From: Cellulomonas sp. JH27-2
GTDB taxonomy: Bacteria; Actinomycetota; Actinomycetes; Actinomycetales; Cellulomonadaceae
DNA: 64,000 nucleotides
Direction of reading: 5' to 3'
Assembly (NCBI RefSeq): GCF_014837175.1
Contig: NZ_JACYFR010000006.1
Coordinates: forward strand, 124,001 to 188,000
Made by a program: the position numbers and the translations under genes. The number at the start of each line of letters is the position of its first letter. The first letter of the stretch is position 1. The notes beneath the pieces were generated by a model, which was not told where the DNA came from, ran no database searches, and was given only the letters and a program-made list of their open reading frames with translations. Of this stretch, positions 14,035 to 23,479 are shown piece after piece.

Positions 14035-14798
14035 GCACCGGCTTGCGCTGGTTGGGGCACGCGAGCGTGGTGCTCGACGTGGACGGGGTGCGGATCCTCA
14101 CCGACCCGCTCCTGCGCCGGCACGCGCACCTGCTGCGTCGCCGAGGCGGAGAACCCGCGCGTGGCCACTGGCAGGACCCCGCCGCGGTGCTCGTCTCGCA
14201 CCTGCACCACGACCACGCCGAGATCGCGTCGTTGGTCCGGGTGCCCGGGGCGCCCGTGCTGGCGGCGCCGGCGAACGCGCGCTGGCTGCGGTCGCACCGG
14301 GTCCCGAGCGCCGTCGGCGTGGCGGAGGGGATGTGGTGGCAGGTCCCCGGCACGGACGTGCGCATCATGGCCGTGCATGCCGTGCACGGGCACCGGCCCA
14401 TGCCGCACCGCCCCAACGCGGCGTGCGGCTTCCTGGTCGCCACGCCCACGTGGCGCGCGTGGTTCGCCGGCGACACCGCCCCGTACCCCGCGATGGCCGA
14501 CCTGCCCGCCCTCGCCGGTGGGCCGATCGACCTGGCGCTCGTCCCGGTCGGGGGATGGGGGCCGCGGCTGTCCGGCGGCCACATGGACCCGACGCAGGCG
14601 GCACGCGTGTGCGCGACGGTGGGGGCGCGCGTGGCGGTGCCCGTGCACTGGGGGACGCTGCACTCGCCCCTGTCGCGGAGCCTGCCGCCCGGGTGGATGG
14701 ACCTTGCCGGACCCGCGTTCGCGGTGGCGGCGACGCGCGAGGCTCCCGGCTGCACGGCGCACGTCCTGGCTCCCGGCGGGTCGATCGAGCTGGACTGA
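14031..14798 (+). CDS. Metallo-beta-lactamase fold hydrolase (UlaG/L-ascorbate-6-phosphate-lactonase-like)
   Basis: 255 residues. Seen: RWLGHASVVLDVDGVRILTD at the start, the metal motif SHLHHDHAE (HxHxDH), FAGDTAPYP with the bridging Asp, and VPVHWGTLH near the end. These place it in the MBL-fold group with NAPE-PLD- and UlaG-like members. The substrate is not predictable. Translation starts at a GTG overlapping the stop of the preceding membrane phosphatase gene, so the two enzymes are likely made together and may act on related phospholipid-like or phosphate ester substrates (inference). Confidence 0.85.
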   Translation: MSTGLRWLGHASVVLDVDGVRILTDPLLRRHAHLLRRRGGEPARGHWQDPAAVLVSHLHHDHAEIASLVRVPGAPVLAAPANARWLRSHRVPSAVGVAEGMWWQVPGTDVRIMAVHAVHGHRPMPHRPNAACGFLVATPTWRAWFAGDTAPYPAMADLPALAGGPIDLALVPVGGWGPRLSGGHMDPTQAARVCATVGARVAVPVHWGTLHSPLSRSLPPGWMDLAGPAFAVAATREAPGCTAHVLAPGGSIELD

Positions 14799-14800
14799 GC

Positions 14801-14833
14801 TGTCGTCAGGGCCGTGCGCAGCTCGTGACGACA
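14801..14833 (+). terminator. Weak hairpin after the MBL-fold gene
   Basis: TGTCGTCA (14801-14808) pairs with TGACGACA (14826-14833) over a 17-base loop, directly after the stop codon. A modest stem with no T-run; it may only partly stop transcription into recA. Confidence 0.35.
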
Positions 14834-14855
14834 CACGCTCGGCGTGTCGCACCCA

Positions 14856-14878
14856 TCGAACACCTGTACGGGTATGGT
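14856..14878 (+). promoter_or_regulatory. LexA (SOS) box and -10 element of recA
   Basis: TCGAACACCTGTACGG at 14856-14871 matches the actinobacterial/Gram-positive SOS box TCGAACA-N2-TGTTCGA at all seven left positions and five of seven right ones. TATGGT at 14873-14878 is a good -10. The recA leader would then be about 170 bases. Confidence 0.8.
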
Positions 14879-15056
14879 CATCCGTGGGTGGCAGCGATCG
14901 AGCCGACCACAGCCCCGCCCCGGCGCACGCCGGTGCACAGGTTGAGGGTCGTCCCCGGTCGTGTGTCAGTGGTCGGGCATAGCGTCACCCGCGACGACAA
15001 GGACCAGCCCCGGTAGGCGCAGCGCACGCTGCTCGACACACGAAATGGTGGACATC

Positions 15057-16097
15057 ATGCCCGCACCCCAGGACCGCGAGAAGGCCCTCGAGGCCGCCCT
15101 CAGCCAGATCGACCGCCAGTTCGGCAAGGGGTCGATCATGCGTCTCGGCGACGACGGTCGCGCCCCCGTCGAGGTGATCCCGACCGGGTCGATCGCGCTG
15201 GACGTGGCGCTCGGCATCGGCGGCCTGCCGCGCGGCCGCGTCATCGAGATCTACGGGCCGGAGTCCTCCGGCAAGACGACCGTCGCGCTGCACGCGGTGG
15301 CCAACGCGCAGAAGGCGGGCGGCATCGCGGCGTTCATCGACGCGGAGCACGCGCTCGACCCCGAGTACGCCAAGAAGCTGGGCGTCGACACCGACGCCCT
15401 GCTGGTCTCGCAGCCGGACACCGGTGAGCAGGCCTTGGAGATCATGGACATGCTGATCCGCTCCGGCGCGATCGACATCGTGGTCATCGACTCGGTGGCG
15501 GCCCTCGTGCCCAAGGCCGAGATCGAGGGCGAGATGGGCGACAGCCACGTCGGCCTCCAGGCCCGCCTGATGTCGCAGGCGCTGCGCAAGATCACGGGTG
15601 CGCTGAGCGCGTCCGGCACCACTGCGATCTTCATCAACCAGCTGCGCGAGAAGATCGGCGTGTTCTTCGGCTCGCCCGAGACGACGACGGGTGGCAAGGC
15701 GCTCAAGTTCTACGCGTCGGTGCGTATGGACATCCGCCGCATCGAGACGCTCAAGGAGGGCACCGACGCGGTCGGCAACCGCACGCGCGTCAAGATCGTC
15801 AAGAACAAGATGGCCCCGCCCTTCAAGCAGGCCGAGTTCGACATCCTGTACGGCGTGGGTATCTCCCGCGAGGGCAGCCTCATCGACATGGGCGTGGAGC
15901 ACGGGTTCGTGCGCAAGTCCGGTGCCTGGTTCACCTACGAGGGTGACCAGCTCGGGCAGGGCAAGGAGAACGCGCGCAAGTTCCTGCGCGACAACCCTGA
16001 CCTGGCCAACGAGCTGGACAAGAAGATCAAGGAGAAGCTCGGTATCGGGGCCCGGCTCGACGCACCTGCCGATGAAGCGGCCGCGGTCGACTTCTGA
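15057..16097 (+). CDS. recA: Recombinase RecA
   Basis: 346 residues, normal length. RecA forms filaments on single-stranded DNA, carries out strand exchange and stimulates LexA self-cleavage. Seen: [11 protein letters not shown], Walker [34 protein letters not shown] (Walker B and loop 1), [19 protein letters not shown] (loop 2 side), and the basic C-terminal domain ending in an acidic tail. There is no intein. ATG 15057 (MPAPQDREK) was chosen; an in-frame ATG at 15045 is possible. An SOS box lies 186 bases upstream. recX follows after two bases. Confidence 0.97.
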   Translation: MPAPQDREKALEAALSQIDRQFGKGSIMRLGDDGRAPVEVIPTGSIALDVALGIGGLPRGRVIEIYGPESSGKTTVALHAVANAQKAGGIAAFIDAEHALDPEYAKKLGVDTDALLVSQPDTGEQALEIMDMLIRSGAIDIVVIDSVAALVPKAEIEGEMGDSHVGLQARLMSQALRKITGALSASGTTAIFINQLREKIGVFFGSPETTTGGKALKFYASVRMDIRRIETLKEGTDAVGNRTRVKIVKNKMAPPFKQAEFDILYGVGISREGSLIDMGVEHGFVRKSGAWFTYEGDQLGQGKENARKFLRDNPDLANELDKKIKEKLGIGARLDAPADEAAAVDF

Positions 16098-16099
16098 GC

Positions 16100-16705
16100 A
16101 TGAGCGTCGGTGCGGACGGTCCACGGACCAGCCGGACGACGACGGGCGGGGGCGGTCGCTCAGGCGGGCGCCGCCCCCGCCCGTCATCGGACGACGGTGG
16201 GTTCGTGTCCGAGATCGAGGCCGAGGAGGCGGCGCGGGAGATCGCGCTGCGCCAGCTCAGTGCCGCCCCCCGTAGCCGTGCGCAGCTCGAGCAGGCGATG
16301 GCCAAGCGGGACGTCGAGCCCGAGCTCGTCGCGCGGGTGCTCGACCGGTTCACCGAGGTGGGGCTGGTCGACGACGACGAGTACGCGCGGATGCTCGTCC
16401 GGACCCGGCACGCCGAACGCGGGCTGTCACGGCGGGGGATCGCCGTCGAGCTGCGTCGCAAGGGGATCGACGACGCCACCGCGGCCGGGGCGCTGGAGCA
16501 GGTCGACGAGGACGACGAGGAGTCGGCGGCGCGCGTGCACGTCCGGCGCAAGCTCGCCGGCACGGCGGGGCTGGACTCGCAGGTGCGGCGCAGACGCGTC
16601 TACGCGGCGCTGGGCCGGCGGGGGTACGGACCGGAGCTGATCGGCCGGCTGCTGCGCGAGGAGCTGGCCGACGTCGACGACGGGGACATTCCGGGCGACT
16701 GGTGA
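16100..16705 (+). CDS. recX: Regulatory protein RecX
   Basis: 201 residues. RecX binds the RecA filament groove and limits its activity. An N-terminal Ser/Gly/Arg-rich tail of about 40 residues is followed by three helical repeats with ALRQLSAAPRSRAQLEQAMA, VGLVDDDEYARMLVRTRH, RRGIAVELRRKGID and RRVYAALGRRGYGPELIGRL, the usual RecX signatures. It begins two bases after the recA stop, so both are on one SOS-induced message. Confidence 0.93.
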   Translation: MSVGADGPRTSRTTTGGGGRSGGRRPRPSSDDGGFVSEIEAEEAAREIALRQLSAAPRSRAQLEQAMAKRDVEPELVARVLDRFTEVGLVDDDEYARMLVRTRHAERGLSRRGIAVELRRKGIDDATAAGALEQVDEDDEESAARVHVRRKLAGTAGLDSQVRRRRVYAALGRRGYGPELIGRLLREELADVDDGDIPGDW

Positions 16706-16812
16706 CCACAGGTGACCAGACTGCGTCGCATCCCGTCTGAACGGCGTGGTCATGGGCCACAATGGGCGTCGTGCTCGGCGGACGATCCGGCGGGTCCGGA
16801 TCGGAGGCGCAC

Positions 16813-18378
16813 GTGAAGGACGGCTCGCTGCTCGTCGTGGTCGCGCTGCTCGGTGCCTGCCTCGTCGCGCTGCTGCTGGTCCTGGTGGCCCGCCGCGAGG
16901 CATCCGCCCAACGCGCGCAGGCCGCGCAGGACGTCGCGTCGATCAAGGACGAGGCCCGCACGCTGCTGGCCGATGCGCAGCGCCGGGAGCAGCGCGTCGT
17001 CGAGCGCGAGGCGGCGCTGGAGCGAGACCGCACGGACCTGGCCGGGATGGAGAAGTCCGCGCGGGAGGCCTCGACGCTCGCCGCCCAGGCCGAGCGCCGC
17101 GCGGAACGAGCGCTGCAGGACGCTGAACGGGCTGCCGACCGGCGCCGCACCGATGCCGAGCGGACGGCCGCGCAGGTGGTCGCGGACGCCCAGCAGCTCG
17201 CAGCCACCGATCTCGCCACCGCGCGTCGGGAGGCCGCGGACGAGCTCGCGTCCGTCGCGGGGCTGACCGCCGACGAGGCGCGCGCCGAGCTCGACCGACG
17301 ACTGCTCGACCAGGCGCAGAACGACGCGGCCGGCCAGGTGCGGCGCATCGAGGCCCAGGCCCGCCGCACCGCGGACGCCAAGGCCCGCCGGGTCGTCGCT
17401 GCGGCGCTGCAGCGCACCGCGGTCGCGACGAGCTCGCAGACGTCGGTGACGGTGCTGGCCCTTCCCTCGGAGGAGATGAAGGGACGCATCATCGGCAAGG
17501 AGGGGCGCAACATCCGCACGTTCGAGGCCCTGACGGGCGTCAACGTGCTGGTCGACGACCAACCCGGCTCCGTCGTCCTGTCGTGCTTCGACCCCGGGCG
17601 CCGGGAGGTCGCTCAGGTCGCGCTCGAGGCGCTCATGGAGGACGGGCGCATCCACCCGCAGCGCATCGAGGCCGCGTACGCGCAGGCCCTGGCCGGCGAC
17701 GACGAGCGCGCCGACTCGGCGGGCCACGACGCGGCGGAGCGAGCCGGGGTGACCGGTCTGCACCCCGAGGTGATCCGCACGCTGGGGCGGCTGCGGCTGC
17801 GCACGTCCTTCGGTCAGAACGTCCTGGAGCACCTGGTGGAGTCCGCGCTGCTGGCCGCGGGCATCGCCGCGGAGGTCGGCGCGGACGTCGAGGTGGCGCG
17901 GCGCGGCGCGTTCCTGCACGACATCGGCAAGGCGCTGACCGCGCAGGTGCCCGGCACGCACGCGGCGGTGGGCGGCGACCTGGTCCGGCGGCTGGGGGAG
18001 TCGGATGTGGTGGTCAACGCCGTCGCGGCGCACCACGACGAGGTGCCGACCGAGACGGTCGAGGCGGTGCTGGTGCAGGTGGCCGACGCGATCTCGGCGT
18101 CCCGCCCCGGTGCGCGCCGCGAGGAGATCGAGCAGTACGTCGAACGGCTGGACAAGCTCGAGTCGCTCGTCGCGGCGCACCAGGGCGTGCGACGTGCCCT
18201 GGCGATGTCCGCCGGGCGCGAGGTGCGCGTCGTCGTGGAGCCGAGCGAGGTCGACGACTACGCGCTCCCGCAGCTCGCCGTGGCCATCGCGCGGCACATC
18301 GAGGCCGATCTCACCTACCCGGGCGAGATCAAGGTGACGGTCGTCCGCGAGATCCGGGCGAGCGCGACCGCCGGCTGA
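16813..18378 (+). CDS. rny: Ribonuclease Y
   Basis: 521 residues. Membrane-bound endoribonuclease that starts mRNA decay. Order: N-terminal helix (SLLVVVALLGACLVALLLVL), a long coiled-coil rich in Ala/Glu/Arg, a KH domain (EEMKGRIIGKEGRNIRTFEA), and an HD domain with metal motif FLHDIGKALT, then the C-terminal block LTYPGEIKVTVVREIRA. GTG 16813 is preceded by GGAGG with five bases of spacing. In-frame ATG 16762 or GTG 16771 could add 14-17 residues; CACAAT at 16758-16763 is a -10 candidate that would put the transcript start near 16771. It converges on gluD with a 17-base gap and no clear terminator. Confidence 0.92.
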   Translation: MKDGSLLVVVALLGACLVALLLVLVARREASAQRAQAAQDVASIKDEARTLLADAQRREQRVVEREAALERDRTDLAGMEKSAREASTLAAQAERRAERALQDAERAADRRRTDAERTAAQVVADAQQLAATDLATARREAADELASVAGLTADEARAELDRRLLDQAQNDAAGQVRRIEAQARRTADAKARRVVAAALQRTAVATSSQTSVTVLALPSEEMKGRIIGKEGRNIRTFEALTGVNVLVDDQPGSVVLSCFDPGRREVAQVALEALMEDGRIHPQRIEAAYAQALAGDDERADSAGHDAAERAGVTGLHPEVIRTLGRLRLRTSFGQNVLEHLVESALLAAGIAAEVGADVEVARRGAFLHDIGKALTAQVPGTHAAVGGDLVRRLGESDVVVNAVAAHHDEVPTETVEAVLVQVADAISASRPGARREEIEQYVERLDKLESLVAAHQGVRRALAMSAGREVRVVVEPSEVDDYALPQLAVAIARHIEADLTYPGEIKVTVVREIRASATAG

Positions 18379-18395
18379 CGCTCACTGGTCGACCC

Positions 18396-19259
18396 TCAGC
18401 CCCTTCCCACGTCCACGGTCAGCGCAGGCGCGGCCGCCGACGTCCTGCCGGCCGTCCGACCACCCAGGCGACGTGCCAGCAGCGACGCGAGCCGTGTCAG
18501 CGCGTAGTTGATCACGATGAAGATCAGCGCTGCGACGACGAGCGACTGCAGGATGTTCCCGTTGCCGGCTCCCACGCGCCGCGCGGCGTCGAGCAGCTCG
18601 GGGTACGTCACGATGTAGCCGAGCGCGGTGTCCTTGAGGATCACGACGAGCTGGCTCGCGATCGCCGGGAGCATCGCGATGAGCGCCTGCGGCACCTCGA
18701 TGGCGCGCAGCGACTGGCCGCGCCGCAGCCCGACTGCGTAGGCAGCCTCACGCTGCCCGCGCGGCAGGTTGTGCACCCCGGACCGCACGAGCTCGGCGAA
18801 CACGGATCCGTTGTACAGCGTCAGCCCGGCGACGACGGCCACGAGCGGGACGTCCTGCGGGGAGACGAGCTTGAGCTGGTTCAGGCCCAGGTAGAAGAAG
18901 ATCATCATGAGCAGCACGGGGACCGCCCGGAAGAACTCCACGACGAGACCCGCGACGAAGCGGACGGTGCGGGACCGCGAGAGCCGGCCCAGCCCGAAGA
19001 CGAGCCCGAAGATGCCGGCGGCCACGATCGACAGGGCGGCCGCTTCGAGCGTGCCCTTCAAGCCCGGCAGCAGATAGTCCGTCCACGTGCTCGCCTGGAC
19101 GAACGGCTTCCAGAGCGATGCGGCGAGCTGCCCCTTCTCGGCGAGGCGCAGCAGGACGAAGACGCCGATGCCGGCCACGACGAGCGTCGCGGCGATGTTG
19201 ATCCAGACCATCCGCCGGCGTCCGCGTGGCCCGGGGGCGTCGAACAGGACGTCGCTCAT
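18396..19259 (-). CDS. gluD: Glutamate/amino-acid ABC transporter permease (GluD-like)
   Basis: 287 residues. One of two membrane subunits of a polar amino-acid importer of the His/Glu/Gln family. Several membrane helices are evident (VWINIAATLVVAGIGVFVLL; LFVFLACD-like segments; SLVVAALIFIVINYALTRL). The EAA loop that contacts the ATPase is EAAYAVGLRRGQSLRAIEVP. The N-terminus carries a hydrophilic tail as in corynebacterial GluD. The start ATG overlaps the gluC stop (ATGA). It is last in the gluABCD operon. Confidence 0.88.
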   Translation of the reverse strand: MSDVLFDAPGPRGRRRMVWINIAATLVVAGIGVFVLLRLAEKGQLAASLWKPFVQASTWTDYLLPGLKGTLEAAALSIVAAGIFGLVFGLGRLSRSRTVRFVAGLVVEFFRAVPVLLMMIFFYLGLNQLKLVSPQDVPLVAVVAGLTLYNGSVFAELVRSGVHNLPRGQREAAYAVGLRRGQSLRAIEVPQALIAMLPAIASQLVVILKDTALGYIVTYPELLDAARRVGAGNGNILQSLVVAALIFIVINYALTRLASLLARRLGGRTAGRTSAAAPALTVDVGRG

Positions 19260-19945
19260 CGGGCCACCGCCCACCGACGCGAGAGTGCCGTGGTCGCCAG
19301 GCCCACCGGGACCACGATCACGACGAACCCGAGCGCAAACACCAGGAAGATCCCGAGGATGACGCTCGAGCTGTTCTCGATCATCTCCCGCATCAGCCCC
19401 GACGCCTCGGCGACCGAGCCGGCGGCGGCGACCGTCGAGTTCTTGATGAGAGCGATGAGCACGTTGCCGAGCGGTGCGACCGCGCCGCGGAACGCCTGCG
19501 GCAGGATCACGAGCCGTGCGGTCGGCCAGAAACCGAGGCCGATCGCACGTGCCGCCTCGGCCTGGCCTCGCGGGACGGTGTTGACCCCGGACCGGATCGC
19601 CTCGCACACGAACGCGGCGTGGTAGACGGCCAGGCCCAGCACGGAGAGCCGGAAGAAGTTGGTGGGGAAGTCCGGGCCGAGCGTGAAGCCGAGCTGCCCC
19701 CACATCCCGAGGACGAAGAACACGATGATGATGGTCAGCGGCGTGTTGCGCAGCAGCGTCACGTAGGTGCTGCCGGCCCAGCGCAGGCTCGGCACGGGGG
19801 AGATGCGCATCAGCGCGAGCAGCGTGCCGAGCACGAGCGCGATGATCCCGGCGTAGACCGTGAGCTGGATGTTCACCCAGAACGCGGCCAGCACGTCGTA
19901 CTGGCCGAGCACGGTTCCGAGGTCGTCGAGATAGCCGCTGTGCAC
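19256..19945 (-). CDS. gluC: Glutamate/amino-acid ABC transporter permease (GluC-like)
   Basis: 229 residues from GTG 19945, chosen because AAGGAG lies five bases before it; an ATG 48 bases earlier lacks a ribosome site. Membrane helices include NIQLTVYAGIIALVLGTLLA and LTIIIVFFVLGMWGQLGF. The ATPase-contact EAA loop reads EAARAIGLGFWPTARLVILP. With GluD it forms the channel. The stop overlaps the gluD start. It lies 92 bases after gluB. Confidence 0.88.
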   Translation of the reverse strand: MHSGYLDDLGTVLGQYDVLAAFWVNIQLTVYAGIIALVLGTLLALMRISPVPSLRWAGSTYVTLLRNTPLTIIIVFFVLGMWGQLGFTLGPDFPTNFFRLSVLGLAVYHAAFVCEAIRSGVNTVPRGQAEAARAIGLGFWPTARLVILPQAFRGAVAPLGNVLIALIKNSTVAAAGSVAEASGLMREMIENSSSVILGIFLVFALGFVVIVVPVGLATTALSRRWAVAR

Positions 19946-20037
19946 CGGCGCTCCTTGTCTCGAGAGGGCGTCCCGGCGTGCGGGACGGGTCACCGCCCGG
20001 GGTCGTGACCGGCGCGGTCACGACCCCGGACGGGTCG

Positions 20038-20880
20038 TCAGCTGCAGGCGGCCGGCGTGGGCGGGTTCAGCTCCTCGTTCGCCTTGTAGCCCGACGCCCC
20101 GACGTTCTTGTCGAGGAGCTCCTGCCACGTGCCGTCGTCGATCATCGCCTTGATGGCGGTGTTGATGTCCTCGCACTTGTCGCTGTCCTTGGGCAGGCCG
20201 ACGCCGTAGTTCTCCTCGGAGAACGGGTTGCCGACCACCTTGACCTTGCCCTTGTTGGCAGGCAGGGACGCGAGGCCGGCCAGGATGATGTCGTCCGTCG
20301 TGACGGCGTCCACCTGACCCGCGACGAGCGCGGTGACGCACTCCGAGTAGCCCGGCTGCTCGAGCAGCTGTGTGCCCTGCGCGTAGTCGTCCTTGATGCG
20401 CTGCGCGGACGTGGAGCCGGTCACCGAGCACAGGTTCTTGCCCTCGAGGTCCTCCGGTCCGGTGATCGAGGTGTCGTCGGCCGCCACGAGGAGGTCCTGG
20501 CCGGCGACGAAGTACGGGCCGGCGAAGGAGACGACCTTCTTGCGGTCGTCGGTGATCGAGTAGGTCGCGAAGATCATGTCGACCTGGCCGCCGCTCAGCA
20601 TCGACTCCCGCTGGGCCGACGGCGACTGGACGAACTCGATGTCGCCCTCGTCGTACCCGAGCTTGCCGGCGACGTACGTCGCGACGTCGACGTCGAACCC
20701 CGTGTAGCTGCTGCCGTCCTGGAAGCCGAGCCCCGGCTGGTCGAACTTGATGCCGATCCGGATCTTCCCGCTGCCCCCGCTGCTGTTGTCGTCGCTCGAG
20801 CTGTCGTCGTCGCTCGAGCACCCGCCCAGGGCGAGCGCGCCCGCCGCGAGCAGTGCAGGTGCCAGTAGTCCTCGTCGCAT
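20038..20880 (-). CDS. gluB: Glutamate-binding lipoprotein of ABC importer (GluB-like)
   Basis: 280 residues. The signal peptide ends in a lipobox (LALGGC), so it should be anchored outside the membrane. A Ser/Asp/Gly linker follows, then a type-II periplasmic-binding fold (SBP family 3): IRIGIKFDQPGLGF, GFDVDVATYVAGKLGY, MIFATYSITDDRKKVVSFAG and a C-terminal ELLDKNVGASGYKANEELNP. Of the two ATGs in MTMRRG, the second (20880) has the better spacing from GAGAGGG. The neighbouring ATPase and two permeases define the transporter; glutamate is the most likely ligand from homology and gene order, but other acidic or polar amino acids are possible. Confidence 0.88.
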   Translation of the reverse strand: MRRGLLAPALLAAGALALGGCSSDDDSSSDDNSSGGSGKIRIGIKFDQPGLGFQDGSSYTGFDVDVATYVAGKLGYDEGDIEFVQSPSAQRESMLSGGQVDMIFATYSITDDRKKVVSFAGPYFVAGQDLLVAADDTSITGPEDLEGKNLCSVTGSTSAQRIKDDYAQGTQLLEQPGYSECVTALVAGQVDAVTTDDIILAGLASLPANKGKVKVVGNPFSEENYGVGLPKDSDKCEDINTAIKAMIDDGTWQELLDKNVGASGYKANEELNPPTPAACS

Positions 20881-20938
20881 GGTCATCCCTCTCGTGTGGT
20901 GTCGGTACCGGTCGTCCATCAGCGGTCTCGTGCGGCTC

Positions 20939-21721
20939 TCAGTGGGTCAGGATCTTGGACAGGAAGTCGCGGGCGCGTGCGCTGCGCGGTGCGGTGAAGA
21001 AGGTCTCGGGGTCGGCCTCCTCGACGATCTGGCCGCCGTCCATGAACACCACCCGGTGGGCCGCGCGGCGGGCGAAGCCCATCTCGTGCGTGACGACGAT
21101 CATCGTCATGCCCTGCTCGGCGAGGGAGACCATGACGTCGAGGACCTCGTTGATCATCTCGGGGTCGAGCGCGGAGGTCGGCTCGTCGAAGAGCATGACC
21201 TGCGGGTCCATCGCCAGTGCGCGGGCGATGGCGACGCGCTGCTGCTGGCCGCCGGAGAGCTGCGCGGGCAGCTTGTCGGCCTGGTTGGCGACGCCCACGC
21301 GTTCGAGCAGCGCCGTCGCCTGCTCCCTGGCCTGCGACCGGGAGGCGCCCTTGACCTTCCTCGGGCCGAGCGTGACGTTGTCGAGCACCGAGCGGTGCGC
21401 GAAGAGGTTGAACGACTGGAACACCATCCCGACGTCGGCTCGGAGCCGGGCCAGCGCCCGACCCTCCTCGGGCAGGGGCGTCCCGTCGATCGTGATGGTC
21501 CCGGAGTCGATCGTCTCGAGGCGGTTGATGGTCCGGCAGAGCGTCGACTTGCCGCTCCCGGACGGGCCGATCACGACGACGACCTCGCCCCGGTGCACGG
21601 TGAGGTTGACGTCCTGCAGGACGTGCAGCTCGCCGAAGTGCTTGTCGACGTGCTCGAGCACGACGAGGGGGTCCCCGACGGAACGCGTCGACGGGTCGGT
21701 CTGCACCTCGAGATCGGCCAT
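20939..21721 (-). CDS. gluA: Glutamate ABC transporter ATP-binding subunit (GluA-like)
   Basis: 260 residues. Cytoplasmic ATPase of the importer. Seen: Walker [11 protein letters not shown]-loop [16 protein letters not shown], signature [15 protein letters not shown], Walker [15 protein letters not shown], and the switch His in VVTHEMGFA. First gene of the minus-strand gluABCD operon. Its ATG is six bases after TAACGT, so the message is probably leaderless. Confidence 0.92.
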   Translation of the reverse strand: MADLEVQTDPSTRSVGDPLVVLEHVDKHFGELHVLQDVNLTVHRGEVVVVIGPSGSGKSTLCRTINRLETIDSGTITIDGTPLPEEGRALARLRADVGMVFQSFNLFAHRSVLDNVTLGPRKVKGASRSQAREQATALLERVGVANQADKLPAQLSGGQQQRVAIARALAMDPQVMLFDEPTSALDPEMINEVLDVMVSLAEQGMTMIVVTHEMGFARRAAHRVVFMDGGQIVEEADPETFFTAPRSARARDFLSKILTH

Positions 21722-21733
21722 TTGATGACGTTA
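21722..21733 (-). promoter_or_regulatory. Leaderless -10 element of gluA
   Basis: On the minus strand TAACGT (21728-21733) is separated by six bases (CATCAA) from the gluA ATG, so the transcript should start at or next to the ATG. Confidence 0.6.
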
Positions 21734-21779
21734 GGGGGGAATGTCCGACAAGGCGACCCCTGAACTGCCATCAACGCAC

Positions 21780-21797
21780 ATTCGTTCGGTCACGAAT
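21780..21797. promoter_or_regulatory. Inverted repeat in the gluA-miaB intergenic region
   Basis: ATTCGT-TCGGTC-ACGAAT, a perfect 6-bp inverted repeat, partly repeated downstream as TCGGTCACGA. It sits about 60 bases before gluA and 75-90 before miaB and may be an operator for either. It does not match the AmtR site. Confidence 0.35.
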
Positions 21798-21871
21798 CGG
21801 TCACGAGCCCGTGCGACGGGGTTCGCCTGCCCGGTCCGGCGCCGAGCATGCGGGTCGTACCCTTGACGGTG

Positions 21872-23413
21872 ATGTCCACGATCCTCGCCCCCTCGACGAC
21901 GCCGACCGAGCCCGTCGTCGCCGCGCCGCGCACCTACCTCGTCAAGACGCTCGGCTGCCAGATGAACGTGCACGACTCCGAGCACATGGCCGGCATGCTC
22001 GAGCAGGCGGGGTACGTCCCGGCCAGCGCGCAGGACGCGGCCGACGAGGCCGCGGACGTCATCGTCATCAACACGTGCGCGGTGCGCGAGAACGCGTCCG
22101 ACAAGCTCTACGGCAACCTGGGCCGCCTCGCGGGCACCAAGCGCGAGCGCCCCGGCATGCAGATCGCCGTGGGCGGCTGCCTGGCGCAGAAGGACCGCAC
22201 GGGCATCGTCGAGCGCGCCCCCTGGGTCGACGTCGTCTTCGGGACGCACAACCTCGACGTGCTCCCGGTGCTGCTCGAGCGCGCACGGCACAACGAGGCC
22301 GCCCAGGTGGAGATCGCGGAGTCCCTGCAGGTGTTCCCCAGCACGCTGCCGACCCGACGCGAGTCCGTCTACGCAGGCTGGGTGTCCATCAGCGTGGGCT
22401 GCAACAACACGTGCACGTTCTGCATCGTGCCGCACCTGCGCGGCAAGGAGCGCGACCGCCGGCCGGGGGAGATCCTCGCGGAGGTCGAGGCGCTCGTCGC
22501 CGCCGGGGCGGTCGAGGTGACGCTGCTGGGGCAGAACGTGAACTCCTACGGCGTGGAGTTCGGGGACCGCGGGGCGTTCGCCAAGCTGCTGCGGGCGGTC
22601 GGCGCGGTACCGGGGCTCGAGCGCGTGCGGTTCACGTCGCCGCACCCCGCAGCGTTCACGGACGACGTCATCGACGCCATGGCGAGCACGCCGACCGTGA
22701 TGCCGCAGCTCCACATGCCGTTGCAGTCCGGGTCCGACCGGATCCTGCGCGCCATGCGCCGCTCGTACCGCAGCGAGAAGTTCCTCGGCATCCTGGACCG
22801 CGTCCGCGAGCGGATGCCCGACGCCGCCATCACGACGGACGTCATCGTCGGGTTCCCCGGGGAGACCGAGGAGGACTTCGCCGAGACGCTGCGCGTGGTC
22901 GAGGCGTCGCGCTTCGCATCCGCGTTCACCTTCCAGTACTCGCCGCGTCCCGGGACCCCCGCGTTCGACCTGCCCGACCAGCTGCCGAAGGCCGTCGTCC
23001 AGGCGCGCTACGAGCGCCTGCACGCCCTGCAGCAGCGGATCTCGCTCGAGGAGAACCAGGCGCAGGTCGGCCGGGTCGTCGAGGTGCTCGTCGCCGAGAC
23101 CGAGGGACGCAAGGATGACGTGACGTCGCGCCTGACCGGCCGTGCCGCGGACAACCGCCTGGTCCACTTCGCCGTGCCCGCGGGGCAGACGCCGCGCCCG
23201 GGTGACCTCGTCACGGTCGAGGTCACGCACGCCGCCCCGCACCACCTGGTCGCGGACGGTGCGGTGTTCGCGGTACGCCGCACGCGAGCGGGCGACGCGT
23301 GGGAGGCGCGCGGGTCCGGTGCGGCCGACGACGACCACGGTCACGGCGGCGGCTGCGGCACACCCGGGCCCGCGGGACCCGTCGTGCTGGGCCTGCCGAC
23401 GACGCGACGCTGA
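21872..23413 (+). CDS. miaB: tRNA-2-methylthio-N6-dimethylallyladenosine synthase MiaB
   Basis: 513 residues. Radical-SAM enzyme that adds the methylthio group to i6A37 of tRNA, acting after MiaA. The N-terminal MTTase domain has [15 protein letters not shown] with its cluster-binding Cys, plus VINTCAVRE and VGGCLAQKD. The radical-SAM motif is [13 protein letters not shown] domain near the C-terminus precedes a His/Gly-rich tail (HGHGGGCG). The start is ATG 21872 (or GTG 21869); TACCCT at 21858-21863 is a -10 element a few bases upstream, so the leader is absent or very short. miaA is 4 kb downstream in the same direction. Confidence 0.93.
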   Translation: MSTILAPSTTPTEPVVAAPRTYLVKTLGCQMNVHDSEHMAGMLEQAGYVPASAQDAADEAADVIVINTCAVRENASDKLYGNLGRLAGTKRERPGMQIAVGGCLAQKDRTGIVERAPWVDVVFGTHNLDVLPVLLERARHNEAAQVEIAESLQVFPSTLPTRRESVYAGWVSISVGCNNTCTFCIVPHLRGKERDRRPGEILAEVEALVAAGAVEVTLLGQNVNSYGVEFGDRGAFAKLLRAVGAVPGLERVRFTSPHPAAFTDDVIDAMASTPTVMPQLHMPLQSGSDRILRAMRRSYRSEKFLGILDRVRERMPDAAITTDVIVGFPGETEEDFAETLRVVEASRFASAFTFQYSPRPGTPAFDLPDQLPKAVVQARYERLHALQQRISLEENQAQVGRVVEVLVAETEGRKDDVTSRLTGRAADNRLVHFAVPAGQTPRPGDLVTVEVTHAAPHHLVADGAVFAVRRTRAGDAWEARGSGAADDDHGHGGGCGTPGPAGPVVLGLPTTRR

Positions 23414-23479
23414 CGACCGGCGTGCGCGTCCACCCGGGTCGCGCGGGTGCTCGGGGCCGCCGTCGGGCACGATGAGGTC

